Origin: Chloroflexota bacterium
GTDB lineage: Bacteria; Chloroflexota; Anaerolineae; SpSt-600
Length of the DNA stretch: 8,872 nucleotides
Direction: 5' to 3'
Assembly (NCBI GenBank): GCA_011041825.1
Contig: DRAO01000345.1
Span: 1 to 8,872, forward strand
Positions 1 through 5,585 of this stretch are shown here, in pieces (position 1 is the stretch's first letter; every line of letters begins with the position of its first letter). The notes below the pieces were generated by a model, which had not been told where the DNA came from, ran no database searches, and saw only the letters and a program-made list of their open reading frames with translations. The position numbers were made by a program, and so were the translations under genes.

Positions 1-2
1 CC

Positions 3-278
3 CCCTTCCCGGGAACCGAAATGTACGAGATTGTGAAGCGGGAAGGAAAGCTGCTCATCGAAGACTGGGATGACTTTGCCTTCTTCGAGGGCAAGGCGCA
101 CTTTGAGATGCCTGGTATGCCAGCAGAACTGGTGGAGCGCAAATGGCGGGAGGCTTACCGGCGTTTCTATCTGCGCCCCAGCCGGGTCTTGAAGACCCTT
201 ACCCGCAAGAGGACTTGGCTGGACCTCCCCCGCACCATTAAAGTGGCGTGGAAGACGCTTACTGGGTATGCGAAGTAA
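3..278 (+). CDS. C-terminal fragment of a B12-binding-type radical SAM protein
   Basis: The reading frame is open from the window edge, so the gene begins upstream and only about 92 C-terminal residues are visible. The first residues read PFPGTEMYEIVKREGKL. This matches the conserved 'TPFPGT-(E/P)-x-Y' segment at the end of the radical SAM barrel in proteins that also carry an N-terminal cobalamin-binding domain; that match is from family knowledge. The rest is a charged helical tail with a motif of the form ERKWREAYRRFYLRPSR, also typical of this group. The Fe-S cysteines (CxxxCxxC) and any B12 domain would lie outside the window, so substrate and reaction cannot be told. The internal ATG at base 21 is not a likely start because the conserved PFPGT lies before it. 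A 15-bp hairpin follows the stop codon. Confidence 0.72.
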   Translation, partial: PFPGTEMYEIVKREGKLLIEDWDDFAFFEGKAHFEMPGMPAELVERKWREAYRRFYLRPSRVLKTLTRKRTWLDLPRTIKVAWKTLTGYAK

Positions 279-286
279 GGTGACTA

Positions 287-319
287 TTCTTTGACGGCGG
301 CTCCGCCGCCGTCAAAGAA
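287..319. repeat. Perfect 15-bp inverted repeat, 3-base loop
   Basis: Arms TTCTTTGACGGCGGC (287-301) and its exact reverse complement (305-319) flank the loop TCC. It lies just after the radical SAM stop codon and before sucD. No T-tract follows on either strand, so it is not a classic intrinsic terminator. It may protect an mRNA 3' end, act as a factor-assisted terminator, or be a dispersed palindromic repeat. Confidence 0.85.
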
Positions 320-367
320 CAGCAAAATACCACAAGCTATGAGCAACTTTGCCGCAGGAGGGATAAG

Positions 368-1234
368 GTGAGCATCTTAGTCAACAAACACACCCGGCTT
401 CTCGTCCAGGGAATCACCGGTCGTGAGGGGCGCTTCCACACCCGGAAGATGCTGGAATACGGCACCAACGTGGTGGCCGGGGTAACCCCCGGCAGAGGCG
501 GTGAATGGGTGGAGGGAGTGCCCGTATTCGACACCGTAAAAGAAGCCATCAAGGCCACTGAGCCGAACACATCCATCATCTATGTCCCTGCTCCTTTTGC
601 CCCGGATGCCATCTACGAGGCAGCCGATGCCGGAATCCCCCTCATCGTCTGTATAACCGAAGGCATCCCGGTTCAGGAGATGATAAAGGTCAAAAATTAC
701 CTTAAGGAAAAAGGCGTTCGCCTCATAGGCCCCAATTGTCCCGGCGTCATAACCCCTGGTGAGGCCAAGGTGGGCATAATGCCAGGCCACATCCACATCC
801 CAGGGCCTGTGGGAGTGGTTTCCCGCAGCGGCACCCTCACCTACGAAGTGGTCAATGCCCTCACCCGCAGGGGCCTGGGGCAATCAACGGCCGTAGGAAT
901 TGGCGGTGACCCGGTGATAGGGACTGACTTCATCGAGATACTCTCGATGTTTGAGGAGGACCCCCAGACCGAAGCGGTGGTCCTCATTGGGGAAATCGGT
1001 GGCAGGGACGAAGAGCGAGCTGCTGAATTCATTGCCTCGGAGATGACCAAGCCGGTGGTGGCTTTTGTAGCCGGACGAACGGCGCCTCCGGGCAAGAGGA
1101 TGGGGCACGCTGGAGCCATCATTGAAGGCGGCACCGGAACCGCCCAGGAGAAAATTGCCGCTTTTGAAGCCGTAGGCGTCAAGGTGGCAAGCCACCCGGA
1201 GGAGGTGTCGGAAATAATAGAAGAAGTGCTCTAG
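368..1234 (+). CDS. sucD: Succinyl-CoA ligase (ADP/GDP-forming) alpha subunit
   Basis: Alpha subunit of succinyl-CoA synthetase, the cytoplasmic TCA-cycle enzyme that makes ATP or GTP from succinyl-CoA. At 288 residues it has the usual family length. Visible landmarks: N-terminal CoA-binding Rossmann fold with GITGREG (15-21), CITEGIP (95-101), [12 protein letters not shown] (121-132), SRSGTLTYE (152-160), [10 protein letters not shown] (177-186), and the phosphorylated active-site histidine His247 in GHAGAI, matching the E. coli position. The start is GTG, with AGGAGG six bases upstream (356-361). The ATP-grasp beta subunit sucC normally sits directly upstream, but here a radical SAM gene does. 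yqeB follows after 77 bp that contain a large hairpin. The family also includes other acyl-CoA ligases, but the motifs fit succinyl-CoA ligase best. Confidence 0.95.
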   Translation: MSILVNKHTRLLVQGITGREGRFHTRKMLEYGTNVVAGVTPGRGGEWVEGVPVFDTVKEAIKATEPNTSIIYVPAPFAPDAIYEAADAGIPLIVCITEGIPVQEMIKVKNYLKEKGVRLIGPNCPGVITPGEAKVGIMPGHIHIPGPVGVVSRSGTLTYEVVNALTRRGLGQSTAVGIGGDPVIGTDFIEILSMFEEDPQTEAVVLIGEIGGRDEERAAEFIASEMTKPVVAFVAGRTAPPGKRMGHAGAIIEGGTGTAQEKIAAFEAVGVKVASHPEEVSEIIEEVL

Positions 1235-1243
1235 GAGAAAGGC

Positions 1244-1283
1244 GTGGTTTTCGGCAGGGGCTTTGCTCCTGCACGAAAACCAC
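1244..1283. repeat. 18-bp intergenic hairpin between sucD and yqeB
   Basis: The arm GTGGTTTTCGGCAGGGGC (1244-1261) pairs with 1265-1283 across loop TTT, with one bulged A and one G-T wobble. No run of T follows. It separates two same-strand genes and could stabilise or attenuate the transcript. Its plan (T-rich outer left arm, GC-rich inner stem, A-rich outer right arm) resembles the hairpins at 287-319 and 3981-4023. Confidence 0.8.
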
Positions 1284-1311
1284 ATCAACTTTTCCCTTTG
1301 GAGCTGCCAGG

Positions 1312-2115
1312 ATGCTGAAAGACATCATCGTCCTCATCAAGGGTGCGGGAGACCTAGCAACCGGGGTGGCCTTCCGGCTCCATCGGGCTGGAATGCGAGT
1401 GGTGATGACGGAAATCCCGCAGCCCACGGCCATCCGTCGAGCGGTGGCCTTCGCCGAGGCCGTTTACGAAGGCACCCATACCGTGGAAGGGATAACGGCC
1501 CGGCGGGTAGAAGGGTTAGGAGAAATCCAAGCGGCCTGGGAACGGGGAGAAATCCCGGTAGTGGTGGACCCCAAGGCCCGCATTCGTGAGCTTCTCAAGC
1601 CCGATGTGGTGATTGACGCCATCATCGCCAAGCGCAACACCGGCACCCGGATCACCGATGCTCCCGTTGTCATCGCCCTTGGCCCTGGTTTCACCGCCGG
1701 AGTGGATTGCCACGCCGTCATTGAAACCAACCGGGGCCATTACCTGGGACGGGTCATCCTGAAAGGCTCTGCTCAGCCCAATACGGGCGTTCCCGGTGAA
1801 ATAGGCGGGGAAAGCGAGAAGCGAGTCATCCGCTCTCCTGCTGACGGCGTTTTCAATACTCTGCGGACAATCGGTGACTTCGTGGAGGAGGGTGAGGTGG
1901 TGGCTCAGGTGAACGGTGAGCCGGTGAGGGCCAGGCTTAAGGGGGTCTTGCGGGGCATCTTGCACCCTGGTCTATCGGTGCGCAAAGGAATGAAGGTGGG
2001 CGATGTTGACCCAAGAGGTGTCCGGGAGCACTGTTTCACCATTTCAGATAAATCCCTGGCTGTGGCCGGGGGTGTATTGGAAGCTATTTTGATGCTGCAC
2101 CGTGCAATCTTGTAA
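1312..2115 (+). CDS. yqeB: Selenium-dependent molybdenum hydroxylase accessory protein, YqeB/EF2563 family
   Basis: The 267-residue product matches the EF2563/YqeB family. In bacteria with selenium-dependent molybdenum hydroxylases (xanthine dehydrogenase type), this family is encoded with selD, yqeC and hydroxylase genes and is thought to help mature or insert the labile selenium cofactor; its biochemistry is not settled. Seen here: an N-terminal nucleotide-binding-like loop KGAGDLATG (10-18), the segment DAIIAKRNTGT (102-112), VDCHAVIETNRGHYLG with Cys133 (131-146), then a lipoyl/barrel-sandwich-like part with SPADGVF (175-181) and a glycine-rich C-terminus. The ATG has GGAG (1300-1303) eight bases upstream. 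It probably shares a transcript with sucD. No hydroxylase, yqeC, selD or xdhC is in the window, so the target enzyme is unknown. Confidence 0.85.
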   Translation: MLKDIIVLIKGAGDLATGVAFRLHRAGMRVVMTEIPQPTAIRRAVAFAEAVYEGTHTVEGITARRVEGLGEIQAAWERGEIPVVVDPKARIRELLKPDVVIDAIIAKRNTGTRITDAPVVIALGPGFTAGVDCHAVIETNRGHYLGRVILKGSAQPNTGVPGEIGGESEKRVIRSPADGVFNTLRTIGDFVEEGEVVAQVNGEPVRARLKGVLRGILHPGLSVRKGMKVGDVDPRGVREHCFTISDKSLAVAGGVLEAILMLHRAIL

Positions 2116-2136
2116 ACAAGAATGCAGGGGTTTTTT
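2103..2136 (+). terminator. Probable intrinsic terminator of yqeB
   Basis: Arms 2103-2113 and 2116-2126 pair with one A-A mismatch. Four G and then six T (2131-2136) follow. The left arm overlaps the last codons and stop codon of yqeB. The four G between stem and T-run are not ideal. It stands between yqeB and the convergent ATPase gene, whose stop is at 2143. Confidence 0.55.
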
Positions 2137-2142
2137 CTTCCT

Positions 2143-3825
2143 TTACTCTAAAAGCAGATTAGCGTCGCTTCCGGGAGATGGCTGAGCTGCTGCCCAGAAG
2201 CGATGCAGTACGAAACTATCGGTAGGCACCAGGGCAGCCGCCTTCATAAGGGCTTCGTCGGCCATAATCTCGTGGGGAGTGCCTTGGGCCAGTACTTTCC
2301 CCTGGCCAAGCACCACCCAGGTCCCGGCATTCTCTTCGGCGAATTCCAGGTCGTGGGTTACCAGCACCACCGTGTGACCACGAGAGCGAAGCTGGCTCAG
2401 GAGCTTCCCCAGGCGGCGGCGGGAGACTTCATCTTGTCCCGCTGTAGGCTCATCCAGCACGATGATTTCCGGGCGGGTGGCGATGACCGAGGCGAAGGCC
2501 ACCCGCTTTTTTTCACCCTCGCTCAAAAGAAGCGGGGGACGTTCCAGAAGCCCTTTTAAGTCGAATAGTTCAATCAACTCCGCTAGCCACCTTTCATCCC
2601 TTTTGCCCAGGATGCGGGGGCCTATCTCCAGCTCCTCCCGCACTGAACTGGCGAAAAGCTGCTCATAGGGGTTCTGGAAAACCAATCCCACCTGGGCAGC
2701 CAGGTCGGCCACCCGGACCTTGCGAGTGTCCATACCCAACACTTCCACTTTCCCCTTGTGGGGTTTGTAGAGGCCGTTAAAATGCTTTACAAGGGTGGTC
2801 TTCCCTGCCCCGTTGGCTCCCACAATGGCCAGAATGCTGCCTCTTTCCACGGACAGGCTCACGTCTCTCAGGGCCTCGTGCCCGTTAAAGGAGAAAGAAA
2901 CGCCCTGGCACTTGATAACAAAGGGAAATGCAGGAGGGGTATCCTCCCGGTCCTTACTTCTCTTCCCCTTTCGGAGGAGGTAAGGTGGAAAAGAGCTTGG
3001 TAGGGATGGATGAGGGGGTCTGTGTTTCTCAAGCAGAGATATGGCCTCTTCCACCGAGAGGGGAACTTCCGGCAGTCCCAAGTCTCGAAAGAGCCGCACC
3101 GGAGCCGGGATGTTAAGCCCCATTTCTTCCAGATGCTCTCTGAGGACCTGGCGGGGCGGGCCATCCATCACCACCCTGCCGTCTTTCATCACCACAATGC
3201 GGGAGGCGTATGGAATCACGTAATGCAGACGGTGCTCGGCCACCAGCACCGTAACCCCCAGGCGGTTTATCTCCCTCAGGGCCCGGACGACCCGCAGGAC
3301 AGCGGCGGGGTCCAGGTGGGCAAAGGGCTCGTCCAAGGCCAGCACCCTGGGCTTGAGGGCCAGCATAGCGGCAATGACTACCAGTTGCTTTTCCCCGCCG
3401 GAAAGGAAGTGTGGGGGGCGGTTCAAAATGTGGGTGATGCCTGTAACCTGGGCAGCCCAGGTGATGCGCTCTTGCATCTCCCGGCGTTCCACACCCAGGC
3501 TTTCCAGCCCGAAGGCCAGTTCCCTTTCCACCGTCCCGGCGAAGACCTGGGCGTCGGGGTTTTGGAACACCAGCCCTACCCTGGTGAACAGCTCATACAC
3601 CGGGTGTTCTCTGGTGTCCAGGCCGTCCACCAGGACCTGGCCCGAGAACTGACCCTGGAAGAAGTGAGGCACCAGGCCGTTGAGGGCCATAAGCAGGGTT
3701 GATTTGCCACCACCGCTAGGGCCACAAAGGAGCACGAACTCCCCTGCTTCGATATGCAAGTTCACTTCCTTTAAGGCTTCACAGCCCCCTTCATAAGCGA
3801 AGGATACATTTTCAAATTCTATCAT
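2143..3825 (-). CDS. ECF transporter energising subunit, two fused ATPase domains (EcfA-EcfA' type)
   Basis: A cytoplasmic double ABC ATPase that powers an energy-coupling-factor vitamin importer. Residue numbers here count from an upstream GTG at 3837; I prefer the ATG at 3825, which gives 560 residues beginning MIEFENVSF as ECF ATPases do. Domain 1: Walker A GPSGGGKST (39-47), Q-loop FQNPDAQ (91-97), signature LSGGEKQ (145-151), Walker B VLALDEP (165-171), switch His202. Domain 2: Walker A GANGAGKTT (340-348), Q-loop FQNPYEQ, signature LSEGEKK (438-444, second position Glu instead of Gly), Walker B IIVLDEP (458-464), switch His495. A basic, proline-rich linker (about 273-306) joins them. 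The plan matches YkoD-like fused ATPases. The upstream neighbour is thiW, which suggests thiazole or thiamine-precursor uptake. The transmembrane EcfT partner is not in the window. Confidence 0.88.
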   Translation of the reverse strand: MIEFENVSFAYEGGCEALKEVNLHIEAGEFVLLCGPSGGGKSTLLMALNGLVPHFFQGQFSGQVLVDGLDTREHPVYELFTRVGLVFQNPDAQVFAGTVERELAFGLESLGVERREMQERITWAAQVTGITHILNRPPHFLSGGEKQLVVIAAMLALKPRVLALDEPFAHLDPAAVLRVVRALREINRLGVTVLVAEHRLHYVIPYASRIVVMKDGRVVMDGPPRQVLREHLEEMGLNIPAPVRLFRDLGLPEVPLSVEEAISLLEKHRPPHPSLPSSFPPYLLRKGKRSKDREDTPPAFPFVIKCQGVSFSFNGHEALRDVSLSVERGSILAIVGANGAGKTTLVKHFNGLYKPHKGKVEVLGMDTRKVRVADLAAQVGLVFQNPYEQLFASSVREELEIGPRILGKRDERWLAELIELFDLKGLLERPPLLLSEGEKKRVAFASVIATRPEIIVLDEPTAGQDEVSRRRLGKLLSQLRSRGHTVVLVTHDLEFAEENAGTWVVLGQGKVLAQGTPHEIMADEALMKAAALVPTDSFVLHRFWAAAQPSPGSDANLLLE

Positions 3826-3846
3826 CGGTAACCCCACGAATCTTTT

Positions 3847-3955
3847 GCTGGAGCTAGAAGCTCCAGGCTAAGCACTGAAAGGGCGCTGGAAGCGCCCTAT
3901 TTAGCCCGCTTCCAGCGGGCTTTGAGCTTTTTAAGCTTGGAGCTTCAGCTTCCGG
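3847..3955. repeat. Array of four small hairpins (REP/BIME-like), copy A
   Basis: Hairpin 1: CTGGAGCT / AGCTCCAG (3848-3866, loop AGA). Hairpin 2: GGGCGCT / AGCGCCC (3881-3897, loop GGA). Hairpin 3: AGCCCGCT / AGCGGGCT (3903-3921, loop TCC). Hairpin 4 is imperfect, near 3939-3953. Hairpins 2 and 3 are inverted versions of each other, down to the loops, as in BIME elements built from paired REP units. There is no open reading frame. It lies in the 318-bp gap between the ATPase gene and thiW. Confidence 0.75.
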
Positions 3956-3980
3956 GAGCGGTTAAAAAGGATTTCTTGAA

Positions 3981-4023
3981 GTGTTTTCTCGTGCGGTGGC
4001 TTTGCCACCGCACGAGAAAACAC
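3981..4023. repeat. Perfect 20-bp inverted repeat with TTT loop
   Basis: Arms GTGTTTTCTCGTGCGGTGGC (3981-4000) and its exact reverse complement (4004-4023) flank TTT. Neither strand has a T-tract after the stem. It lies downstream of thiW and upstream of the ATPase gene on the - strand, so it could block or attenuate read-through between them. The rest of this gap (4024-4155) holds a shorter hairpin (4042-4066) and no gene. Confidence 0.9.
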
Positions 4024-4155
4024 CCTTTTCCCCTTCCCCAGCCTTCGGGGCAGTTTCACCCGAAGGGTTTTTCAACACTCTCACGAGAGCTGTATTTAAC
4101 CGTGGTTGGTAATGTCGCCCCACAACGGGGGCAAGGAAGAGGAAGAACCTGTGTT

Positions 4156-4638
4156 TTACCACCGCATCCCGGCCCGTCGGAGTCCTATCAATATCAGCAC
4201 CCCTATCACCGACCCGGCGATGGTGCTGACGGAGAAAGCCACGATGAAGGTCCCCAAGGCCATCGTCTTGCCCAGGAAAACCGGCCCTACGAAGAGGGCA
4301 CTGACGGTGGCTCCGATGAGGCCTGTACCCACCACTTCGCCCAGGGCAGCGATGTAGATATTCCTTGTCAGGCGGTAGGCCCATCCAGCCAGGAAAGCCC
4401 CTATCATCCCTCCAGGGAAGGCAAAGATGGTGCCCAGATTGAGGGCATTGCGGATTATGGCCGCCGCCGTAGCTACCGCCAGGGCGTACCAAGGCCCTAA
4501 GAGCACCGCTCCTAGCACATTGACCATATGCTGGGCTGGGTAGCACTTGGTGATGCCGATAGGGATGAAGAAGGGAGCCAAAGCCACCGCTATGGCCGTA
4601 AGCACGACAGCATAAGCTGCTTTCCGTGTTTGGTTCAT
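4156..4638 (-). CDS. thiW: ECF transporter S component ThiW (predicted hydroxyethylthiazole uptake)
   Basis: A 160-residue, almost wholly hydrophobic protein with about five to six membrane segments. It matches ThiW, the substrate-binding integral membrane subunit predicted to bring in the thiazole moiety of thiamine; that function rests on comparative genomics of the family. Typical stretches: PFFIPIGITKCYPAQHMVNVL (residues 23-43), LLGPWYALAVA, FAFPGGMIGA and LGEVVGTGLIGA. I chose the ATG at 4638 because GGAGG lies seven bases upstream; the TTG at 4653 overlaps that ribosome-binding site. The double ATPase gene lies downstream on the same strand after a repeat-rich gap, and the riboswitch-controlled cytX lies upstream beyond the toxin-antitoxin pair. 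No riboswitch of its own is visible. Confidence 0.9.
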   Translation of the reverse strand: MNQTRKAAYAVVLTAIAVALAPFFIPIGITKCYPAQHMVNVLGAVLLGPWYALAVATAAAIIRNALNLGTIFAFPGGMIGAFLAGWAYRLTRNIYIAALGEVVGTGLIGATVSALFVGPVFLGKTMALGTFIVAFSVSTIAGSVIGVLILIGLRRAGMRW

Positions 4639-4697
4639 AATTACCCCTCCCAAGGCAGGTGGGCAGAAGAAATAACCCTCCCCTTTTGTGCAAACTT

Positions 4698-4706
4698 GTA
4701 TACGGG
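4698..4706. repeat. Left copy of 9-bp flanking direct repeat
   Basis: GTATACGGG, repeated exactly at 4918-4926. Probable target-site duplication made when the element between them inserted upstream of thiW. Confidence 0.65.
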
Positions 4707-4707
4707 G

Positions 4708-4918
4708 CTAGCCACCTGACACTTTTACGAAGCTGGGCTCAGAAATGGCCGGGAGCTGGAAGCTCCCGGCTAAGAATCTGGAAACGGGTTGAAAACCCGC
4801 TAACCCTCAGCCGGTTTTCAACCTGCTTTAAGGCTTCTCAGCCGGGTGATTCATCGCCCGGCGGGTGGGCTGCGTAAATCTGCTTCAGGGGAGCAAATCA
4901 AAAGTGTCAGGTAGCTAG
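4708..4918. mobile_element. MITE-like non-coding element with terminal inverted repeats
   Basis: The left end CTAGCCACCTGACACTTTT (4708-4726) is the inverted copy of the right end (4900-4918), with one mismatch in 19 bases. GTATACGGG occurs directly on both sides (4698-4706 and 4918-4926), as expected for an 8-9 bp target duplication. The exact end is uncertain by one or two bases because the ends and duplications overlap. The inside (about 170 bp) has no convincing gene but carries four hairpins. Length, ends, duplication and lack of a transposase fit a miniature inverted-repeat transposable element, mobilised by an unseen transposase. Duplications of 8-9 bp are known for IS256, ISL3 and IS1; I cannot assign a family. 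Confidence 0.75.
4748..4862. repeat. Array of four small hairpins (REP/BIME-like), copy B, inside the MITE
   Basis: Hairpin 1: GCCGGGAGCT / AGCTCCCGGC (4748-4770, loop GGA). Hairpin 2: CGGGTT / AACCCG (4785-4799, loop GAA). Hairpin 3: AGCCGGTT / AACCTGCT (4809-4827, loop TTC, one mismatch). Hairpin 4: GCCGGGTGA / TCGCCCGGC (4841-4862, loop TTCA, one T-G pair). Order, spacing and loop pattern follow the array at 3847-3955, although most stem bases differ. After hairpin 1 both copies share GGCTAAG. Confidence 0.75.
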
Positions 4919-4926
4919 TATACGGG
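4918..4926. repeat. Right copy of 9-bp flanking direct repeat
   Basis: GTATACGGG, identical to 4698-4706. If only eight bases are duplicated (TATACGGG), the copy starts at 4919. Confidence 0.65.
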
Positions 4927-4970
4927 ATTGCCCCCGCTGGACACAAGAATCGCCTTCGCTCCTGCTTATC

Positions 4971-4999
4971 TTGACACTTCCTTAATCCTGGATTATAGT
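4971..4999 (+). promoter_or_regulatory. Strong sigma70-type promoter of the toxin-antitoxin operon
   Basis: The -35 box TTGACA (4971-4976) is a perfect match. The -10 box TATAGT (4994-4999) matches five of six bases, with the optimal 17-base spacer. Transcription should start around 5005-5008, at or within a few bases of the toxin ATG (5009). Confidence 0.8.
4983..4995. promoter_or_regulatory. Operator-like palindrome in the toxin-antitoxin promoter
   Basis: TAATCC-T-GGATTA is a perfect 6-1-6 palindrome lying in the spacer and touching the -10 box. Its position suits autorepression, as in other toxin-antitoxin operons; it resembles in style, not exact sequence, the AACCT/AGGTT palindromes of mqsRA. 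Which protein binds is unknown. Confidence 0.5.
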
Positions 5000-5008
5000 G
5001 AAATTGCT

Positions 5009-5324
5009 ATGGATATAGAACTCATCCGCAAGGCAATCCTAGAAAGGAGGATAAACATCACTGAGCATGCCGATGAAGAACTCGCCGCTGATCGCATCTC
5101 TAACGAGGAGCTTTTCCATATCAGTATTAACTGGCGAGATAATCGAAGACCACCCCGATGATTTTCCCTTTCCTAGCTGCCTGATTTACGGGAGGGATCA
5201 ACAAGGCAGGCCTATCCATTCGGTATGGGCTTACGCTCAAGTCGAACGCCTTGCCATTTTGGTAACTGCTTATGTGCCGGACCCAACTCGATGGATTGAT
5301 TTCCGCATCAGGAGGAAGAGATGA
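5009..5324 (+). pseudogene. DUF4258 family toxin, frameshifted
   Basis: The first 37 residues, MDIELIRKAI to NEELFH (5009-5119), read in one frame. The remainder, SVLTGEIIED to the end (5121-5324), reads in the next. Dropping one base near 5120 gives a continuous 104-residue protein with the DUF4258 pattern: an N-terminal 'TEHADEEL..DRIS.EEL' helix, GEIIEDHPDD, SCLIYGR, GRPIHSVWA and LVTAYVPDPTRW. Such proteins are commonly encoded before YgiT-type zinc-finger antitoxins and are predicted toxins. The ATG at 5009 is nearly at the predicted transcript start and has no ribosome-binding site. The stop overlaps the antitoxin start (ATGA). The shift may be a real mutation, a sequencing error, or, less likely, programmed +1 frameshifting. 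Unshifted, translation stops at 5161. Confidence 0.8.
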
Positions 5325-5575
5325 GCAAGAATATCGTTTCAATTTGCCCTGTATGTGGTGGTGAAGTAGTGATTAAGAAAGTAGAAAAGCTAATTCGCCG
5401 TGGCAGAGATGTCCTAATCGTTCAGGTAGAAGCCGGAGTGTGTACCAAGTGCGGAGAACACATTTACGATTTAGAAACTCAGGAGCTATTCCAGCGTTTA
5501 CGCCAAGGCGAGTCATTGTTCCCTGCGTTCCATCTGCATCGCATCGGATATGCTTACGAAGTCATCCCAGGTTGA
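5321..5575 (+). CDS. YgiT-type zinc-finger antitoxin
   Basis: An 84-residue protein with two zinc-binding pairs, CPVC (9-12) and CTKC (41-44), separated by a basic strand region. This is the YgiT/MqsA N-terminal zinc-finger fold. It lacks the helix-turn-helix domain of full-length MqsA, as do many short YgiT-type partners of DUF4258 toxins. It should neutralise the toxin encoded just upstream. A strong AGGAGG (5310-5315) sits five bases before the ATG, and the start overlaps the toxin stop by four bases, giving translational coupling with a better start than the toxin has. The C-terminus (about residue 62 on) does not closely match what I recall of the family. Confidence 0.82.
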   Translation: MSKNIVSICPVCGGEVVIKKVEKLIRRGRDVLIVQVEAGVCTKCGEHIYDLETQELFQRLRQGESLFPAFHLHRIGYAYEVIPG

Positions 5576-5585
5576 AGGAATTTCC

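Noticed and set aside
3010..3702. A 230-codon open frame on the + strand
   Set aside because: It is antisense to the well-supported ATPase gene and shows no recognisable motif.
4042..4072. 8-bp hairpin followed by five T on the + strand, like a terminator
   Set aside because: No + strand gene lies upstream; the neighbouring genes are on the - strand, where no T-tract follows. Probably fortuitous or part of the repeat-rich gap.
3962..4693. A 243-codon open frame on the - strand overlapping thiW and its downstream repeats
   Set aside because: It runs out of frame across thiW, which has clear homology, and through the 20-bp palindrome. Its composition is rich in Gly, Arg and His, as in antisense or shifted frames of GC-rich DNA.
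4639..4707. A promoter or second TPP riboswitch directly upstream of thiW
   Set aside because: None of the TPP core (CTGAGA, ACCTGA, GCGTAGGGA) is present on the - strand, and no -35/-10 pair with fitting spacing was found.
3847..4862. The repeated hairpins considered as a CRISPR array
   Set aside because: Units are not identical, spacing is irregular, there are no unique spacers of constant length, and no cas gene is nearby.
4928..5008. N-terminal extension of the toxin frame to an ATG at 4928
   Set aside because: The extension covers the strong promoter and has no family similarity; the conserved domain starts at the ATG at 5009.
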